DNA from: Candidatus Jettenia caeni
GTDB lineage: Bacteria; Planctomycetota; Brocadiia; Brocadiales; Brocadiaceae
Length of the DNA stretch: 64,000 nucleotides
Reading direction: 5' to 3'
Assembly (NCBI GenBank): GCA_000296795.1
Contig: BAFH01000003.1
Coordinates: 1,550,401 to 1,614,400, forward strand
The notes beneath the pieces are model-generated. The model saw nothing but the letters and a program-made list of their open reading frames with translations, was not told where the DNA came from and ran no database searches. Of the stretch, positions 18,354 through 27,225 are shown piece by piece. Position 1 is the stretch's first letter, and every line of letters starts with the position of its first letter. The translations under genes were made by a program, and so were the position numbers.

Positions 18354-19404
18354 GAGCATAGGTGTTATAAAGCTTCCCATAAGCAGACTTCACATGGAGC
18401 TGACAAATATCTGTGATTTCTCCTGCGAGTTTTGTCCTGATTCGAGGATGAGAAGGCAAAGGGGAACGATGTCCTTTGAAATGGCTAAGTCTATAATAGA
18501 TGACATCAGCAGGACAAGAATAGCGCGATTACTCTTATTTCATGTAATGGGAGAGCCTGCCTTACACCCACATTTAGTTGATATAGCCGAATATGCGCAT
18601 GCTAAGCATGTGGATGTGTGTATAACGACAAATGGCAGTCGTATGAAAGGAGATTTGCTGAACGCCCTGATAAAGGCCAATATCAAAAGAATGATCGTAT
18701 CACTTCAAACCCCTGATGAAAGCACCTTCTCTATGAGAGGCGCACGTGGATTATCTTTTGAAGAGTATGCAGAACATATTACATCGATAGCAAGGACATT
18801 CATACAGAAAGGCGGCGAAACTGAGTTAACGGTTAGTTTTCTTTCATCACCGTTACGGAAATTAATCATACCTGTGGCTAAAGAATTTAGTATTGCTGAT
18901 ACATCAAAAAAATTAAGAGAGTATCTGCGTATATGGGCTGAAAGGATATTAAGGGGTACCAGCATTGAAAATCGTTTATCCGGTGTGCTCAAACAGATAA
19001 ACCGTGTGAGAAGTTTTAAGGAAAATAAGGTTGTGATAACCGATAAACTCTCTTTTCATACGCGGATTGTTGGAGACTGGGCAACACATTTTGATAGCAA
19101 GATTATAGAGGCGAGGTTTGGGTATTGTTGCGGGATACAGGAAAACTTTGGCATTTTATGGGATGGAGCTTATACCTTTTGCTGTGCAGATTATGAAGGA
19201 AGGACATCAACTCATAATTATCGCGATACATCAATTCAGGATTATTTACAGAAGGAGGTGGTGCAAAAAGTTGTAAAGGGATTCGAGAGTTTCAGGGTAT
19301 TACATCCCCATTGCAGGCAGTGCCTTGGCGATAAGAGCATGCTCAATGCTTTGGTAAAACAGATAGGGTCGATTATCTATTTTAAGTGGATTAAGCAAAA
19401 TTAA
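18346..19404 (+). CDS. Radical SAM protein with Cys-rich C-terminal domain
   Basis: 352 residues. The [4Fe-4S] motif is C23-X3-C27-X2-C30 (NICDFSCEFC), with the GEP motif (MGEPALHP) and ITTNGSRM typical of the fold. The C-terminal part has more Cys (YCCGI, FCCADYEG, HCRQCLGD), suggesting a SPASM-like auxiliary cluster. It would generate a 5'-deoxyadenosyl radical to modify a substrate. It starts inside the TVP38 gene (8-base overlap). In a lipid cluster with ACP and ketosynthases, the substrate may be an acyl chain, but this is not shown by the sequence. Confidence 0.9.
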   Translation: MTESIGVIKLPISRLHMELTNICDFSCEFCPDSRMRRQRGTMSFEMAKSIIDDISRTRIARLLLFHVMGEPALHPHLVDIAEYAHAKHVDVCITTNGSRMKGDLLNALIKANIKRMIVSLQTPDESTFSMRGARGLSFEEYAEHITSIARTFIQKGGETELTVSFLSSPLRKLIIPVAKEFSIADTSKKLREYLRIWAERILRGTSIENRLSGVLKQINRVRSFKENKVVITDKLSFHTRIVGDWATHFDSKIIEARFGYCCGIQENFGILWDGAYTFCCADYEGRTSTHNYRDTSIQDYLQKEVVQKVVKGFESFRVLHPHCRQCLGDKSMLNALVKQIGSIIYFKWIKQN

Positions 19405-19416
19405 AAGGGGGGTTGC

Positions 19417-20271
19417 ATGAAATCGTTGAAAGTTATGGTCTTGCTTGTTTCAGTGTTTTTGGCGCTGACTCTTACCTTAATAGCCGATGAAATTATTACC
19501 AACGATACTATTCTCACTATGGTTAAGGCTGGCCTGGGAGATGAATTGGTAATAACCAAGATTAAAACCTCACAGAATCAGTTTGATGTTTCAACGAAAA
19601 ATATACTAAAGCTAAAAAATGAGGGTGTAGGAGATAATATTATCAAGGCAATGCTTGAGGCTTCAGCAAAGCAGAAAGCTGTTCAAAAAGTCAGTCCTGC
19701 AGAATCATCTCGTTCAGAACAAGGTACAGTACCTCGTGAGAAAGAACAGAAAAAATCCGGAAATGTTGATTACGATGAAAAGGATATCTATTATGCACGA
19801 TGTAATTTAAAGGTAATCAAGGGTAACCGTATTACCTGGGTTAACTGGCAATCAACTCCGGTATTCATTCCGGTAGGGACTAAATTAAAAGTTGTTAAGT
19901 CTGGTGATACTGCGTCAGTGATAAACGTTGAGACTGGTAGCAGCTATACATTAGATATTGGAGGGGATGGTGATGCATTGCTTGAAAAATTTGTCACAAA
20001 AAAACCTATCGATATTGACCAGTTTCCTGCTGATGTCCAGTCTAATATCAGAAATACTGTAGCGAGAATTGGAATGACGAAAGAAGAGGTATATATAGCA
20101 ATGGGACCACCTACCAATATCTCAAGCGCCAGGACTAAAACCATGACTTACGAGGATATCATGGGCGCCGATTTATGGGTTTATGCGAGACGACGTGCCG
20201 GTAAAAGTATTGGTGTGGCGTTTGATCCGGGTACAGGCAGGGTAAACAGAACAGAAGGAATCTGGAAATAA
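19417..20271 (+). CDS. Exported hypothetical protein
   Basis: 284 residues with a signal peptide (MKSLKVMVLLVSVFLALTLT...). Residues 28-70 (TNDTILTMVKAGLGDELVITKI...LKNEGVGDNIIKAML) resemble a short domain often found at the N-terminus of envelope proteins. A polar, low-complexity linker follows (about 88-115). The C-terminal half has a LysM/BamE-like look (GMTKEEVYIAMGPPTNI) and could be a small alpha/beta envelope domain. A GGGGGGT ribosome site lies just before the ATG. No enzyme motif is seen. Probably periplasmic. Confidence 0.7.
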   Translation: MKSLKVMVLLVSVFLALTLTLIADEIITNDTILTMVKAGLGDELVITKIKTSQNQFDVSTKNILKLKNEGVGDNIIKAMLEASAKQKAVQKVSPAESSRSEQGTVPREKEQKKSGNVDYDEKDIYYARCNLKVIKGNRITWVNWQSTPVFIPVGTKLKVVKSGDTASVINVETGSSYTLDIGGDGDALLEKFVTKKPIDIDQFPADVQSNIRNTVARIGMTKEEVYIAMGPPTNISSARTKTMTYEDIMGADLWVYARRRAGKSIGVAFDPGTGRVNRTEGIWK

Positions 20272-20358
20272 GTCATTACTTGAGAGTAGTTACTGATATT
20301 CGTGCAAATTATAGTAGTACACTGTCAACTTAATTTATCATAATAGACCCTCTCGTAT

Positions 20359-20444
20359 GTGTCATTGCGAGGGGTATTTTCCCGAAGCAATCTCTTTTGA
20401 AATGTCCAGGAGATTGCTTCGGACAATACCCTCGCAATGACACA
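20359..20444. repeat. Imperfect 86-bp inverted repeat
   Basis: Left arm GTGTCATTGCGAGGGGTATT and a right arm ending CCCTCGCAATGACACA. It is the diverged member of the 5981-6072 family, with a CCGAAGCAATCTC/AGATTGCTTCGG core. Confidence 0.8.
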
Positions 20445-20520
20445 GCCCCATGCAGTTGAACCGATACAAATCGTATTATCATGAATTCTATTGACCGTGT
20501 AGTAGTTGGGATAAATAGAT

Positions 20521-20580
20521 TTGTCAAAAAACGATGAGATTCTTGCACTTGCAAAAAAGGGGATGTATGGGACTCCTTAT
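20521..20580 (+). pseudogene. Fossil piece of the 21268 radical SAM gene
   Basis: The stretch translates to SKNDEILALAKKGMYG, close to AKNDEILALCKKSGCMG inside the intact B12-type radical SAM gene (about 22018-22078). DNA similarity is plain (CAAAAAACGATGA.AT.CTTGCACT). Only about 60 bases survive, so a former duplicate was mostly removed when the repeat and AbrB/PIN pair came in. Confidence 0.7.
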
Positions 20581-20630
20581 GCGTAAGGATATTTCCTTGT
20601 AACGTTTCATGAAGTAAAGAGGCCTAGATT

Positions 20631-20882
20631 ATGGAACATATATTAAAAGTTTCACCAAAGGGGCAGATAACGCTGCCAAAGAAATTAAGAGACGCTCTTG
20701 AGATAGAAGACGTCATTGAGATTGAACTTAAAGACCGTAAAGGAATTGTTAAAAAACCTACGACGGAAGATATTGCTGGATGTTTCAAAAAATATGCTTC
20801 GAAAAAGAAAATAACCATTGTAAAGGCTATAAAGAAAGCCACGGATATGGTTGCTCATGAAATTGCCACAAAAAATAATTGA
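20631..20882 (+). CDS. AbrB/SpoVT-family antitoxin
   Basis: 83 residues. The N-terminal swapped-hairpin DNA-binding fold is seen as LKVSPKGQITLPKKLRDALEI, followed by a basic helical tail that would hold the toxin. It overlaps a PIN-domain reading frame by 26 bases, the usual antitoxin-toxin layout. It would repress its own operon. It is an addition inside the lipid gene block and probably unrelated to the lipid function. Confidence 0.88.
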   Translation: MEHILKVSPKGQITLPKKLRDALEIEDVIEIELKDRKGIVKKPTTEDIAGCFKKYASKKKITIVKAIKKATDMVAHEIATKNN

Positions 20883-21271
20883 TACTAACGTGATCTTGAG
20901 GTTTTTTCTTGCGGATAATGAAAAAGAATTTCTAAAGACTAAAGAGTTTTTTGGAAAACTTGAGTTTGGAGAAGATGAAGCTTTACTGACAGAGATTGTT
21001 TTCGTGGAAGTTATATGGGTTTTGCATAAAGTCTATGGCATTCCACGAAAAGAAATTTGCTTAAAATACAAACGACTTGTTGACTACAAGGGTATAAAAA
21101 CTGTTTTCAGTAAAGAGATATTCTTGGAAAGCTTAAACTTATATACATCACATTCATATAGATATTCAAGATATTTCTTTGGCAGTTTTAGCAAAGTATA
21201 GAGGCAGTCTTATAATCTCATTTGACAAAACTGATTTTAAAAAATTAAAGGCAAACTTTGTTGAACCATGA
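20857..21271 (+). pseudogene. PIN-domain toxin with a frameshift
   Basis: The intact part starts at ATG 20857 with KIIDTNVILRFFLADNE, the first PIN acidic motif (D and N), and includes the second acidic position (TEIVFVEVIWVL). Near 21150 the frame breaks: the first frame ends at 21201, while another frame continues with IDIQDISLAVLAKYRG and SLIISFDKTDFKKL, the expected PIN C-terminus, to TGA 21269-21271. One inserted or lost base explains this. It is an inactive toxin or a sequencing error. The restored stop overlaps the ATG of the next gene. Confidence 0.82.
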
Positions 21272-22611
21272 AAAAGCTTCTTTTAGTATCTCCCCTTGCC
21301 CCGAAAAGTTTTTTAGGTGGTGACTTTTATTTTCGCCTTCCAAACCTTGGCCTTTTAAAAGTCGCTGCACTTACGCCGCCTGATTGGCAGATAAGTATCA
21401 TCGATGAAAAGGTCGAGACCCTCGATTTACAACAGGATGCAGACCTTGTCGGTATTACTGCTATGACCCCTGCTGTCAAACGTGGCTATGAAATAGCCGA
21501 TAGCTTTAGAGCGCGGGGAATAAAAGTGATAATGGGCGGTATGCATGTATCAAAGTTACCTGATGAGGCGCTGCAGCACTGTGATAGTATAGTTGTAGGT
21601 GAGGCTGAACAACTGTGGGATAAGGTTGTTGATGATTTTAAGAGGGGTGAATTGAAAAGTATTTATCAGCACGATAACGGATACCCTTCTTTGGTAAATT
21701 ATCCGGCTCCGAATTGGGGTCTCTATGAGAGGAAAAGATACCTGCCGGTACATTTTATTGAGACTACCCGCGGATGTCCACACAATTGCGAGTTTTGCTC
21801 AGTAACAGATTCCTTTGGTGGTAAGTTTAGAAATAGACCTGTTGATGAGGTGGAAAGGGAGATACAACATCTGAAGCCATTTGAGAGCAGGTTTGCTCTT
21901 AAGAATGTAGTCTTTTTTGTCGACGATAATATCATAAGCAATAGAAAACATGCAAAAGAGCTTCTGGAAAGGATTATACCCTACCACCTCAAGTGGACCG
22001 GGCAGGCATCTACCCAAATTGCAAAAAACGATGAAATCCTTGCACTCTGTAAAAAGAGCGGATGCATGGGGCTTCTGATAGGGTTTGAGACATTATCATC
22101 AAACAATCTGGTAAAAATGGGGAAGACGTTTAATACACCTGAGAATTACCTTGATGTAATTAAAAAACTTCATGATTATGGTATTGGGGTAAATGGCGCT
22201 TTTGTACTGGGATTTGACCATGATGACGAAAGCGTTTTTGACCGGACTATTGAATTTGTTATTAAGGCAAAACTTGATGTTTGTTATTTCACGATATTAA
22301 CGCCGTATCCTGGCACAAGATTATATTCTCAGTTATCCCGGGAAGGAAGGATCATAGACCACGACTGGTCAAACTACAATACCAATAATGTTGTCTTTAT
22401 GCCCAAATTGATGAAGCCCGAAAAACTTCTCGATGGATTTCATCGCGTCCTGAAGGAGAGCTTCTCCTATTCGGCGATATTTAAAAGATTATGGGGTAAT
22501 GGAACATACAAGAATTTCTTTTATCCTATGAACTTCGGTTTCCGGCAAACGATAAAAAAAACAATAAAACACAAGCAAGAGTTTTCCTATGGGCAAGGTT
22601 CTCGTTCTTGA
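21268..22611 (+). CDS. B12-binding-type radical SAM protein, first copy
   Basis: 447 residues. Residues 1-130 form a Rossmann-like B12-binding domain (LLVSPLAPKSF, DLVGITAMTPAVKRGYEIAD, VIMGGMHVSKLPDEAL, VVGEAE). It lacks the classical DxHxxG motif, as do many members of this class, so cobalamin would be bound base-off without a His ligand. The radical SAM motif is C170-X3-C174-X2-C177 (GCPHNCEFC), and the C-terminal region carries GFE and LTPYPGT motifs of the MiaB/HemN-like TIM barrel. Such enzymes do methylations, ring contractions and cyclisations. It overlaps the ATP-grasp gene by 23 bases. A substrate on the lipid chain is likely but unproven. Confidence 0.9.
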   Translation: MKKLLLVSPLAPKSFLGGDFYFRLPNLGLLKVAALTPPDWQISIIDEKVETLDLQQDADLVGITAMTPAVKRGYEIADSFRARGIKVIMGGMHVSKLPDEALQHCDSIVVGEAEQLWDKVVDDFKRGELKSIYQHDNGYPSLVNYPAPNWGLYERKRYLPVHFIETTRGCPHNCEFCSVTDSFGGKFRNRPVDEVEREIQHLKPFESRFALKNVVFFVDDNIISNRKHAKELLERIIPYHLKWTGQASTQIAKNDEILALCKKSGCMGLLIGFETLSSNNLVKMGKTFNTPENYLDVIKKLHDYGIGVNGAFVLGFDHDDESVFDRTIEFVIKAKLDVCYFTILTPYPGTRLYSQLSREGRIIDHDWSNYNTNNVVFMPKLMKPEKLLDGFHRVLKESFSYSAIFKRLWGNGTYKNFFYPMNFGFRQTIKKTIKHKQEFSYGQGSRS

Positions 22612-23749
22612 CGGGATGTGGAATAAATCACTTGCGGCTGTAAGGTCTTTTGGCAGGAAAGGACTCGATGTTACTACAGGAGAGAAGACGCTGCTTGCGA
22701 CGGCAATGTTCTCAAGATACTGCAATAAGAGATTTGTCTACCCATCTCCTGTGCTGTCTCCCGTTGGCTTCCTTAAAGACCTTGAGGAAGAACTCAAAAG
22801 GAATAGCTACGATGTTGTCTTCCCTATGGAGTTCTCTACACAGGTTCTTTTAACTGATCCGGTAAACAGGCAAAAGCTTGAACAGTACACGAGAATACCT
22901 TTTGCCAGCGCCGATCTTGCAAAGAAGTGCAACGATAAAGCGTTTATTATGCGCCATGCGATGGAAAGAGGCATTGATATTCCGGCAACGTATTTTGTAA
23001 ATGATACAAACTCTATTGCAGGAATTGTACAGAAACTTGAGTATCCGGCCCTTATAAAACCACGGGTTAGCTCGGGTTCAAGAGGTATTGTTTATGTAAA
23101 AAATAAAGATGAATTAACTTCCTTATACGGACAAGTACATAAACAGTATCCATTTCCGATTATTCAGGAGTACATACCGGGTGATGAAGTATATGGGGTT
23201 GGATTGCTTTTAAACTTCGAGTCTGAAGTAAGGGCTTCGTTTGTCTATAAACGTTTGCGCTCATATCCGGTAAAAGGGGGACCGAGTACACTCAGGGAAA
23301 GTGTTCAAAGGGATGATATCAGAGAAATTGCAATATCCCTCATGAAATCGCTTGAGTGGACCGGGATTGCCCATGCAGAATTTAAGATCGACCCAAGGGA
23401 CGGAAAACCAAAACTGCTTGAGGTGAATCCGAGATTCTGGGGTTCTTTACAGCTTGCAATTGAATCAGGTGTTGATTTCCCTTTGCTCTTATTTAAAATG
23501 GCAATGGATGGTGATATTGAGTCTGTAGTAAATTATGCTGTTGGGGTTAAATGCAGATGGCTTATTCCCGGAGATGTATTACATTTTATCAAAAATCCGG
23601 AGAGATTAAGGTTAAAACCAAATTTCTTTGATTTTAAAATAAAAGATGATATTATTTCTCTGAAAGACCCCTTACCGATACTCGGAAGGATATCGTCTGT
23701 GTTGACCTTTTTCTATGATAAAGAGATGAAAGACCTCTTGAACAGATAA
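22589..23749 (+). CDS. ATP-grasp ligase
   Basis: 386 residues, with the ATP-grasp order: pre-ATP domain (VLVLDGMWNKSLAAVRSFG), then YPALIKPRVSSGSRGI and IIQEYIPGDEVYGVG for ATP contacts, and KPKLLEVNPRFWGSLQLAIESGVDFP with the Mg-binding E/N residues. This branch (carboxylate-amine ligase-like) joins a carboxylate to an amine or thiol. In this setting it may make a head group or amide link. It overlaps the radical SAM gene. A mobile-looking 122-bp element lies directly after its stop codon. Confidence 0.9.
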   Translation: MGKVLVLDGMWNKSLAAVRSFGRKGLDVTTGEKTLLATAMFSRYCNKRFVYPSPVLSPVGFLKDLEEELKRNSYDVVFPMEFSTQVLLTDPVNRQKLEQYTRIPFASADLAKKCNDKAFIMRHAMERGIDIPATYFVNDTNSIAGIVQKLEYPALIKPRVSSGSRGIVYVKNKDELTSLYGQVHKQYPFPIIQEYIPGDEVYGVGLLLNFESEVRASFVYKRLRSYPVKGGPSTLRESVQRDDIREIAISLMKSLEWTGIAHAEFKIDPRDGKPKLLEVNPRFWGSLQLAIESGVDFPLLLFKMAMDGDIESVVNYAVGVKCRWLIPGDVLHFIKNPERLRLKPNFFDFKIKDDIISLKDPLPILGRISSVLTFFYDKEMKDLLNR

Positions 23750-23758
23750 GAATCAGTG

Positions 23759-23880
23759 TAGTTACTCAAAATACTGTTGGGTTACAGGAGGGGCAAACCT
23801 TATGTTCGCCTTGTTTATGGGAAAGTGCAAAGGTTTTATGATTTGCAGGTTTAATTTTGCACCTTATTTTGAGTAGTTAC
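23759..23880. mobile_element. 122-bp MITE-like insertion with 9-bp direct repeats
   Basis: The element is flanked by GAATCAGTG on both sides (23750-23758 and 23881-23889), as expected of a target duplication. Its ends are inverted: GTAGTTACTCAAAATA at the left and, read on the other strand, GTAACTACTCAAAATA at the right (14 of 16 match). It has no gene. The right target repeat contains the GTG start codon of the next gene. A related right end appears at about 6536-6561. Confidence 0.7.
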
Positions 23881-23886
23881 GAATCA

Positions 23887-24711
23887 GTGGTAAACGGTTT
23901 GACAGTTGACCTTGAAGATTGGTACCACATCTGTGGGGTTGAAGATTACTCTGATCCGCTTCAGTGGGGTAGCTACGAAAATCGTATTATAAAAAACACG
24001 GATAAGATATTGGATCTTTTCAGATCATATAATATAAAGGCTACCTTTTTTGTCCTCGGATACATTGCCTTAAAAGAGCCTGATCTTATCAAGACAATTA
24101 AGGATGAGGGGCATGAAATAGCAACCCACGGTTTTTATCACAGAAGGGTTTTTGAGATGACGGAAAGAGAATTTGAAGAAGATGTTGGTAAGTCTGTCTC
24201 TACCATATCATCAATTACCGGGAGCAGGGTTTTTGGGTTCAGGGCGCCTGAGTGGTCAATAAGGAAAGAGACACCATGGGCATTGAAGATACTCAGGAAA
24301 CTGGGCATTCTTTATGATTCGAGCATGGTTCCCCTTACCAGAATGGGAAGCAGAGATTTTCCACGCTATCCGTGTAAATTCGATACAGACTATGGGGAAA
24401 TATGGGAATTTCCCCTTACTACAGTCAGATTGTTTTGGGAGAGGTTGCCTTTCACCGGTGGATTGCCCTTGAGAATGTTTCCTTACTTTTATATTCTTTC
24501 AAAGATACAGAGGATCAATTGGGAAGGATATCCTGCTATTGTTTACATACATCCGTGGGAATTCGATATGGAACAACCTCATATTGACCTTCCGTTCAGC
24601 AGGAAGTTTATGCACTATTTTAACATAAAAGCGACACCGAAAAAGGTTGAGGGCTTGCTTCGGCATCTTAGATTTGCGCCTGTTTCGGAAGTGATCAGAT
24701 TACATGCATGA
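23887..24711 (+). CDS. NodB-type polysaccharide deacetylase
   Basis: 274 residues. Metal and base motifs of the NodB fold are present: TVDLEDWYH (catalytic base and first metal ligand Asp), ATFFVLGYIA, EIATHGFYHRRV (the metal-binding His pair), FRAPEWSI and YIHPWEFD. It removes N-acetyl (or similar) groups from a sugar. The start is GTG 23887; a TTG at 23857 lies inside the inserted element and would add element-encoded residues. Without the insertion, the GTG would lie seven bases after the ATP-grasp stop, fitting tight coupling. A sugar-linked lipid head group is a reasonable guess. Confidence 0.88.
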   Translation: MVNGLTVDLEDWYHICGVEDYSDPLQWGSYENRIIKNTDKILDLFRSYNIKATFFVLGYIALKEPDLIKTIKDEGHEIATHGFYHRRVFEMTEREFEEDVGKSVSTISSITGSRVFGFRAPEWSIRKETPWALKILRKLGILYDSSMVPLTRMGSRDFPRYPCKFDTDYGEIWEFPLTTVRLFWERLPFTGGLPLRMFPYFYILSKIQRINWEGYPAIVYIHPWEFDMEQPHIDLPFSRKFMHYFNIKATPKKVEGLLRHLRFAPVSEVIRLHA

Positions 24712-24908
24712 GAGATATCTACTTTTATACATCACTATTTTCTACCCTCCTTATTTACACCACGATGCTATGTTTTTTAGTAACCTTTGTTGTTGTTACC
24801 GGTATTATCGGCGCTCTCATTATCCTGTCTGCAATTATCGTCTTGTTTATTTTTTTCTACGATGGTTTTAAGATAATAAAAAATATGGGGAAGTATACGT
24901 CACATTGA
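24708..24908 (+). CDS. Small membrane protein
   Basis: 66 residues with two hydrophobic stretches (about 8-28 and 30-50) and a short polar tail (KNMGKYTSH). The ATG overlaps the TGA of the deacetylase, and its own TGA overlaps the TTG start of the ketosynthase, so it is embedded in the operon. Not a recognised family. It could anchor the ketosynthase machinery at the membrane. Confidence 0.7.
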   Translation: MRDIYFYTSLFSTLLIYTTMLCFLVTFVVVTGIIGALIILSAIIVLFIFFYDGFKIIKNMGKYTSH

Positions 24909-26119
24909 AGAGAAGGGTTGTTGTAACAGGAATTGGTATTATTACTGCTCATGGTGTGGGGAAAGAGATAAACTGGGTCAAAATAAAATCCGGAGTATCT
25001 GGTATAAAAACGATTACCTCATTTGATTCATCAAAATACCCGGGAAAGTGTGGTGGAGAGGCACGGGAATTTAGCGCCACGAGTATTAAAAGCGTAAAGA
25101 GAACAAGACTTGACAGGGCATCTCATCTTTTGATCCATGCGGTTCGTGAGGCGCTTTCAGAAACAGAAAACGAGTATCCTGCTTATAAAGATAAAGAAGT
25201 ACTTTTATCTGTAGGAACAACCCTGGGAGGGATGCTCTCCGGTGAGATGTATCATAGAGAGGTTATACAAAAAGGACTGGAAAGGGCAAGGCTTTCTCTG
25301 GTAACTGATTATCTTGCTCATTATCAGGCAATCAATGTGTTAAGAGAATTTGAGCTTGCAGGCGATTTTACCGTTTTTTCTAATGCCTGCGCTTCAGGTA
25401 CCAATGCTATCGGCCATGCATTCAATTCTGTTCGTTACGGTGAGTATGATGTAGCTGTTTGTGGCGGATATGACACCATGAGTGAGTTTACCTTTGCCGG
25501 CTTTAACTCTCTTATGGCGGTAACGCCAACACTCTGCCGGCCTTTTGATAAAAACAGGGATGGACTGGTGCTTGGAGAAGGAGCGGGAATTTTAATCCTG
25601 GAAGAATTGGAATATGCCATAAGACGTAATGCACGGATAGTATGTGAAATAGTTGGCTATGGTGAGTCATCCGATGCTTATCACATGACAAGTCCTGATC
25701 CATCGGGAAGATATGCGTCTTATGCTATTATTAAGGCGTTACAAGATGCAGGGAATCCGAAGATCGATTATATTAATGCTCACGGAACAGGTACGAAATA
25801 CAATGACGAGGCAGAATCAAAGGCAATAACGATGGCATTAGGAGATAGCACAAAAGAGATACCCGTCAGTTCAATAAAGCCGATGGTTGGCCATATTCTT
25901 GGAGGCGCCGGTGCGGTAGAGGCAATTGTTTCAATATTTTCAATAATCCATAAGGCCATGCCACCAAATATCAATTATGATTGCCCCGATCCCCGATGTA
26001 ATCTGAATATCATTACGAAGGCTGTTGAGGAGGATGTTAAAACCGTTCTTTCCAACTCTTTTGGGTTTTGGGGGTCAAATGCAGCCATACTATTTCGGGA
26101 ATATCCGTGGGAAGGTTAG
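24905..26119 (+). CDS. Ketosynthase (FabF-like), catalytically complete
   Basis: 404 residues of the thiolase fold, with the complete catalytic triad: C162 (FSNACASGTNAIG), H293 (NAHGTGT) and H330 (IKPMVGHILGGAGAVE). It condenses a malonyl-ACP unit with an acyl-ACP. The start is TTG, overlapping the TGA of the small membrane protein. It begins a run of four ketosynthase-related genes: this one and 28284-29465 keep the active residues, while 26107-27174 and 29462-30058 do not. The pairing with an inactive partner next door resembles ketosynthase/chain-length-factor pairs. Confidence 0.95.
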   Translation: MKRRVVVTGIGIITAHGVGKEINWVKIKSGVSGIKTITSFDSSKYPGKCGGEAREFSATSIKSVKRTRLDRASHLLIHAVREALSETENEYPAYKDKEVLLSVGTTLGGMLSGEMYHREVIQKGLERARLSLVTDYLAHYQAINVLREFELAGDFTVFSNACASGTNAIGHAFNSVRYGEYDVAVCGGYDTMSEFTFAGFNSLMAVTPTLCRPFDKNRDGLVLGEGAGILILEELEYAIRRNARIVCEIVGYGESSDAYHMTSPDPSGRYASYAIIKALQDAGNPKIDYINAHGTGTKYNDEAESKAITMALGDSTKEIPVSSIKPMVGHILGGAGAVEAIVSIFSIIHKAMPPNINYDCPDPRCNLNIITKAVEEDVKTVLSNSFGFWGSNAAILFREYPWEG

Positions 26120-27174
26120 TTTTAACAGGTATAGGTCCGTTAACACCCATTGGCATGGGAAAGAAACAATTCTGGGATGCCATACTCAATGGTGCTTCCG
26201 GCATCAGGAAAATAACGAAACTACCTGCTTTTTCTGAGTATTATGGTGGAGAGATTGGCGATATTAATTTTGATGAATATATCCCCGATAAGAGGTTTCG
26301 GCGTACTGCGGATATATCGAGATATACTATGCTGGCGGTAAAACTCGCCCTAGATGATGCAAATCCCGATTCATCAAGTTCAGAAAATCTCGGAATAATT
26401 GTTAGCCTGACACATGGAGCGCTCAACTATACACAATCATACCACAGGTTACTGATAACTGAGGGCGTTGAGTCTGTAAGCCCTATATTCTTTTGTGATT
26501 CGATATTGAATGCCTCCGCAGGAAATACATCCATATGTTTTGGAGTCCACGGTCCTGTCCATACCCTTATTGGTGGTAAAACAATTGCAACAAAGGCAAT
26601 ACTACGTGCCGCCCAAATGATACGTGCCGGAGCGATTGATAGATCAATCATTGTTTCGGCAGACGAATTGAATGAATTATCATTTTCCTGCTATTCGAGA
26701 TTAGGGTTATCCCCATTGTCAGAAGGAGCAGGTGCTTTATTCCTGGAAAATGAACATACGATGAAAGGTGTATTTCCTTACTGTTATTTATCAGGAATTG
26801 CTTCACGGAGTAACCCTTCAGATCTTCCATCGGTATTCCATAAGACAATGGAAAAATCTTTAGAAATGGCTAATCTAAAGACCGGTGATATTGATCTTGT
26901 TATGGCAGAGCCATCTCTTTCTGATATGATAGCGCGGTGTTTAAATACGGGAAATATACCGGTAGGGTCTATAACTCCTCTTACAGGGAGTGCATTTTCT
27001 GTTACTACCATGTGGGATATCATCGTATCCGCCTTGATAATAAAGTATGGCATAGCGCCATCATCCATTATCAGCAAGAGGGAAAAAATTCCTGACGAAA
27101 TCAGGAATATCATGATATGCGTTACCGAGAGAGAGGGTATAGCATCTACGGTAATTTTATCGAAATATCCATGA
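26107..27174 (+). CDS. Degenerate ketosynthase (chain-length-factor-like)
   Basis: 355 residues of ketosynthase fold (RLVLTGIGPLTPIGMGKKQFWDAILNGASGI start). Aligning by the GP..T and A.I motifs puts Lys158 (GGKTIATKAI) where the catalytic Cys should be, and the NAHGTGT His is replaced by AEPSLSD. It cannot condense by itself. In aryl polyene and type II polyketide systems such a partner pairs with an active ketosynthase and sets chain length. It starts at GTG 26107 and overlaps the active ketosynthase gene by 13 bases, which supports a heterodimer. Confidence 0.87.
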   Translation: MGRLVLTGIGPLTPIGMGKKQFWDAILNGASGIRKITKLPAFSEYYGGEIGDINFDEYIPDKRFRRTADISRYTMLAVKLALDDANPDSSSSENLGIIVSLTHGALNYTQSYHRLLITEGVESVSPIFFCDSILNASAGNTSICFGVHGPVHTLIGGKTIATKAILRAAQMIRAGAIDRSIIVSADELNELSFSCYSRLGLSPLSEGAGALFLENEHTMKGVFPYCYLSGIASRSNPSDLPSVFHKTMEKSLEMANLKTGDIDLVMAEPSLSDMIARCLNTGNIPVGSITPLTGSAFSVTTMWDIIVSALIIKYGIAPSSIISKREKIPDEIRNIMICVTEREGIASTVILSKYP

Positions 27175-27225
27175 ATAATTCAGCATGTGTTGATCTGCTT
27201 TGTGGTAAAAGTATAGGTCAAATCT

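Larger units (their letters stand above)
20272..20630. other. 359-bp insert region in the lipid block
   Basis: No intact gene. It contains an imperfect inverted repeat (20359-20444, same family as 5981-6072) and a decayed piece of a radical SAM gene (20521-20580). It separates the first five genes of the block from the rest, together with the AbrB/PIN pair that follows. Confidence 0.6.
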
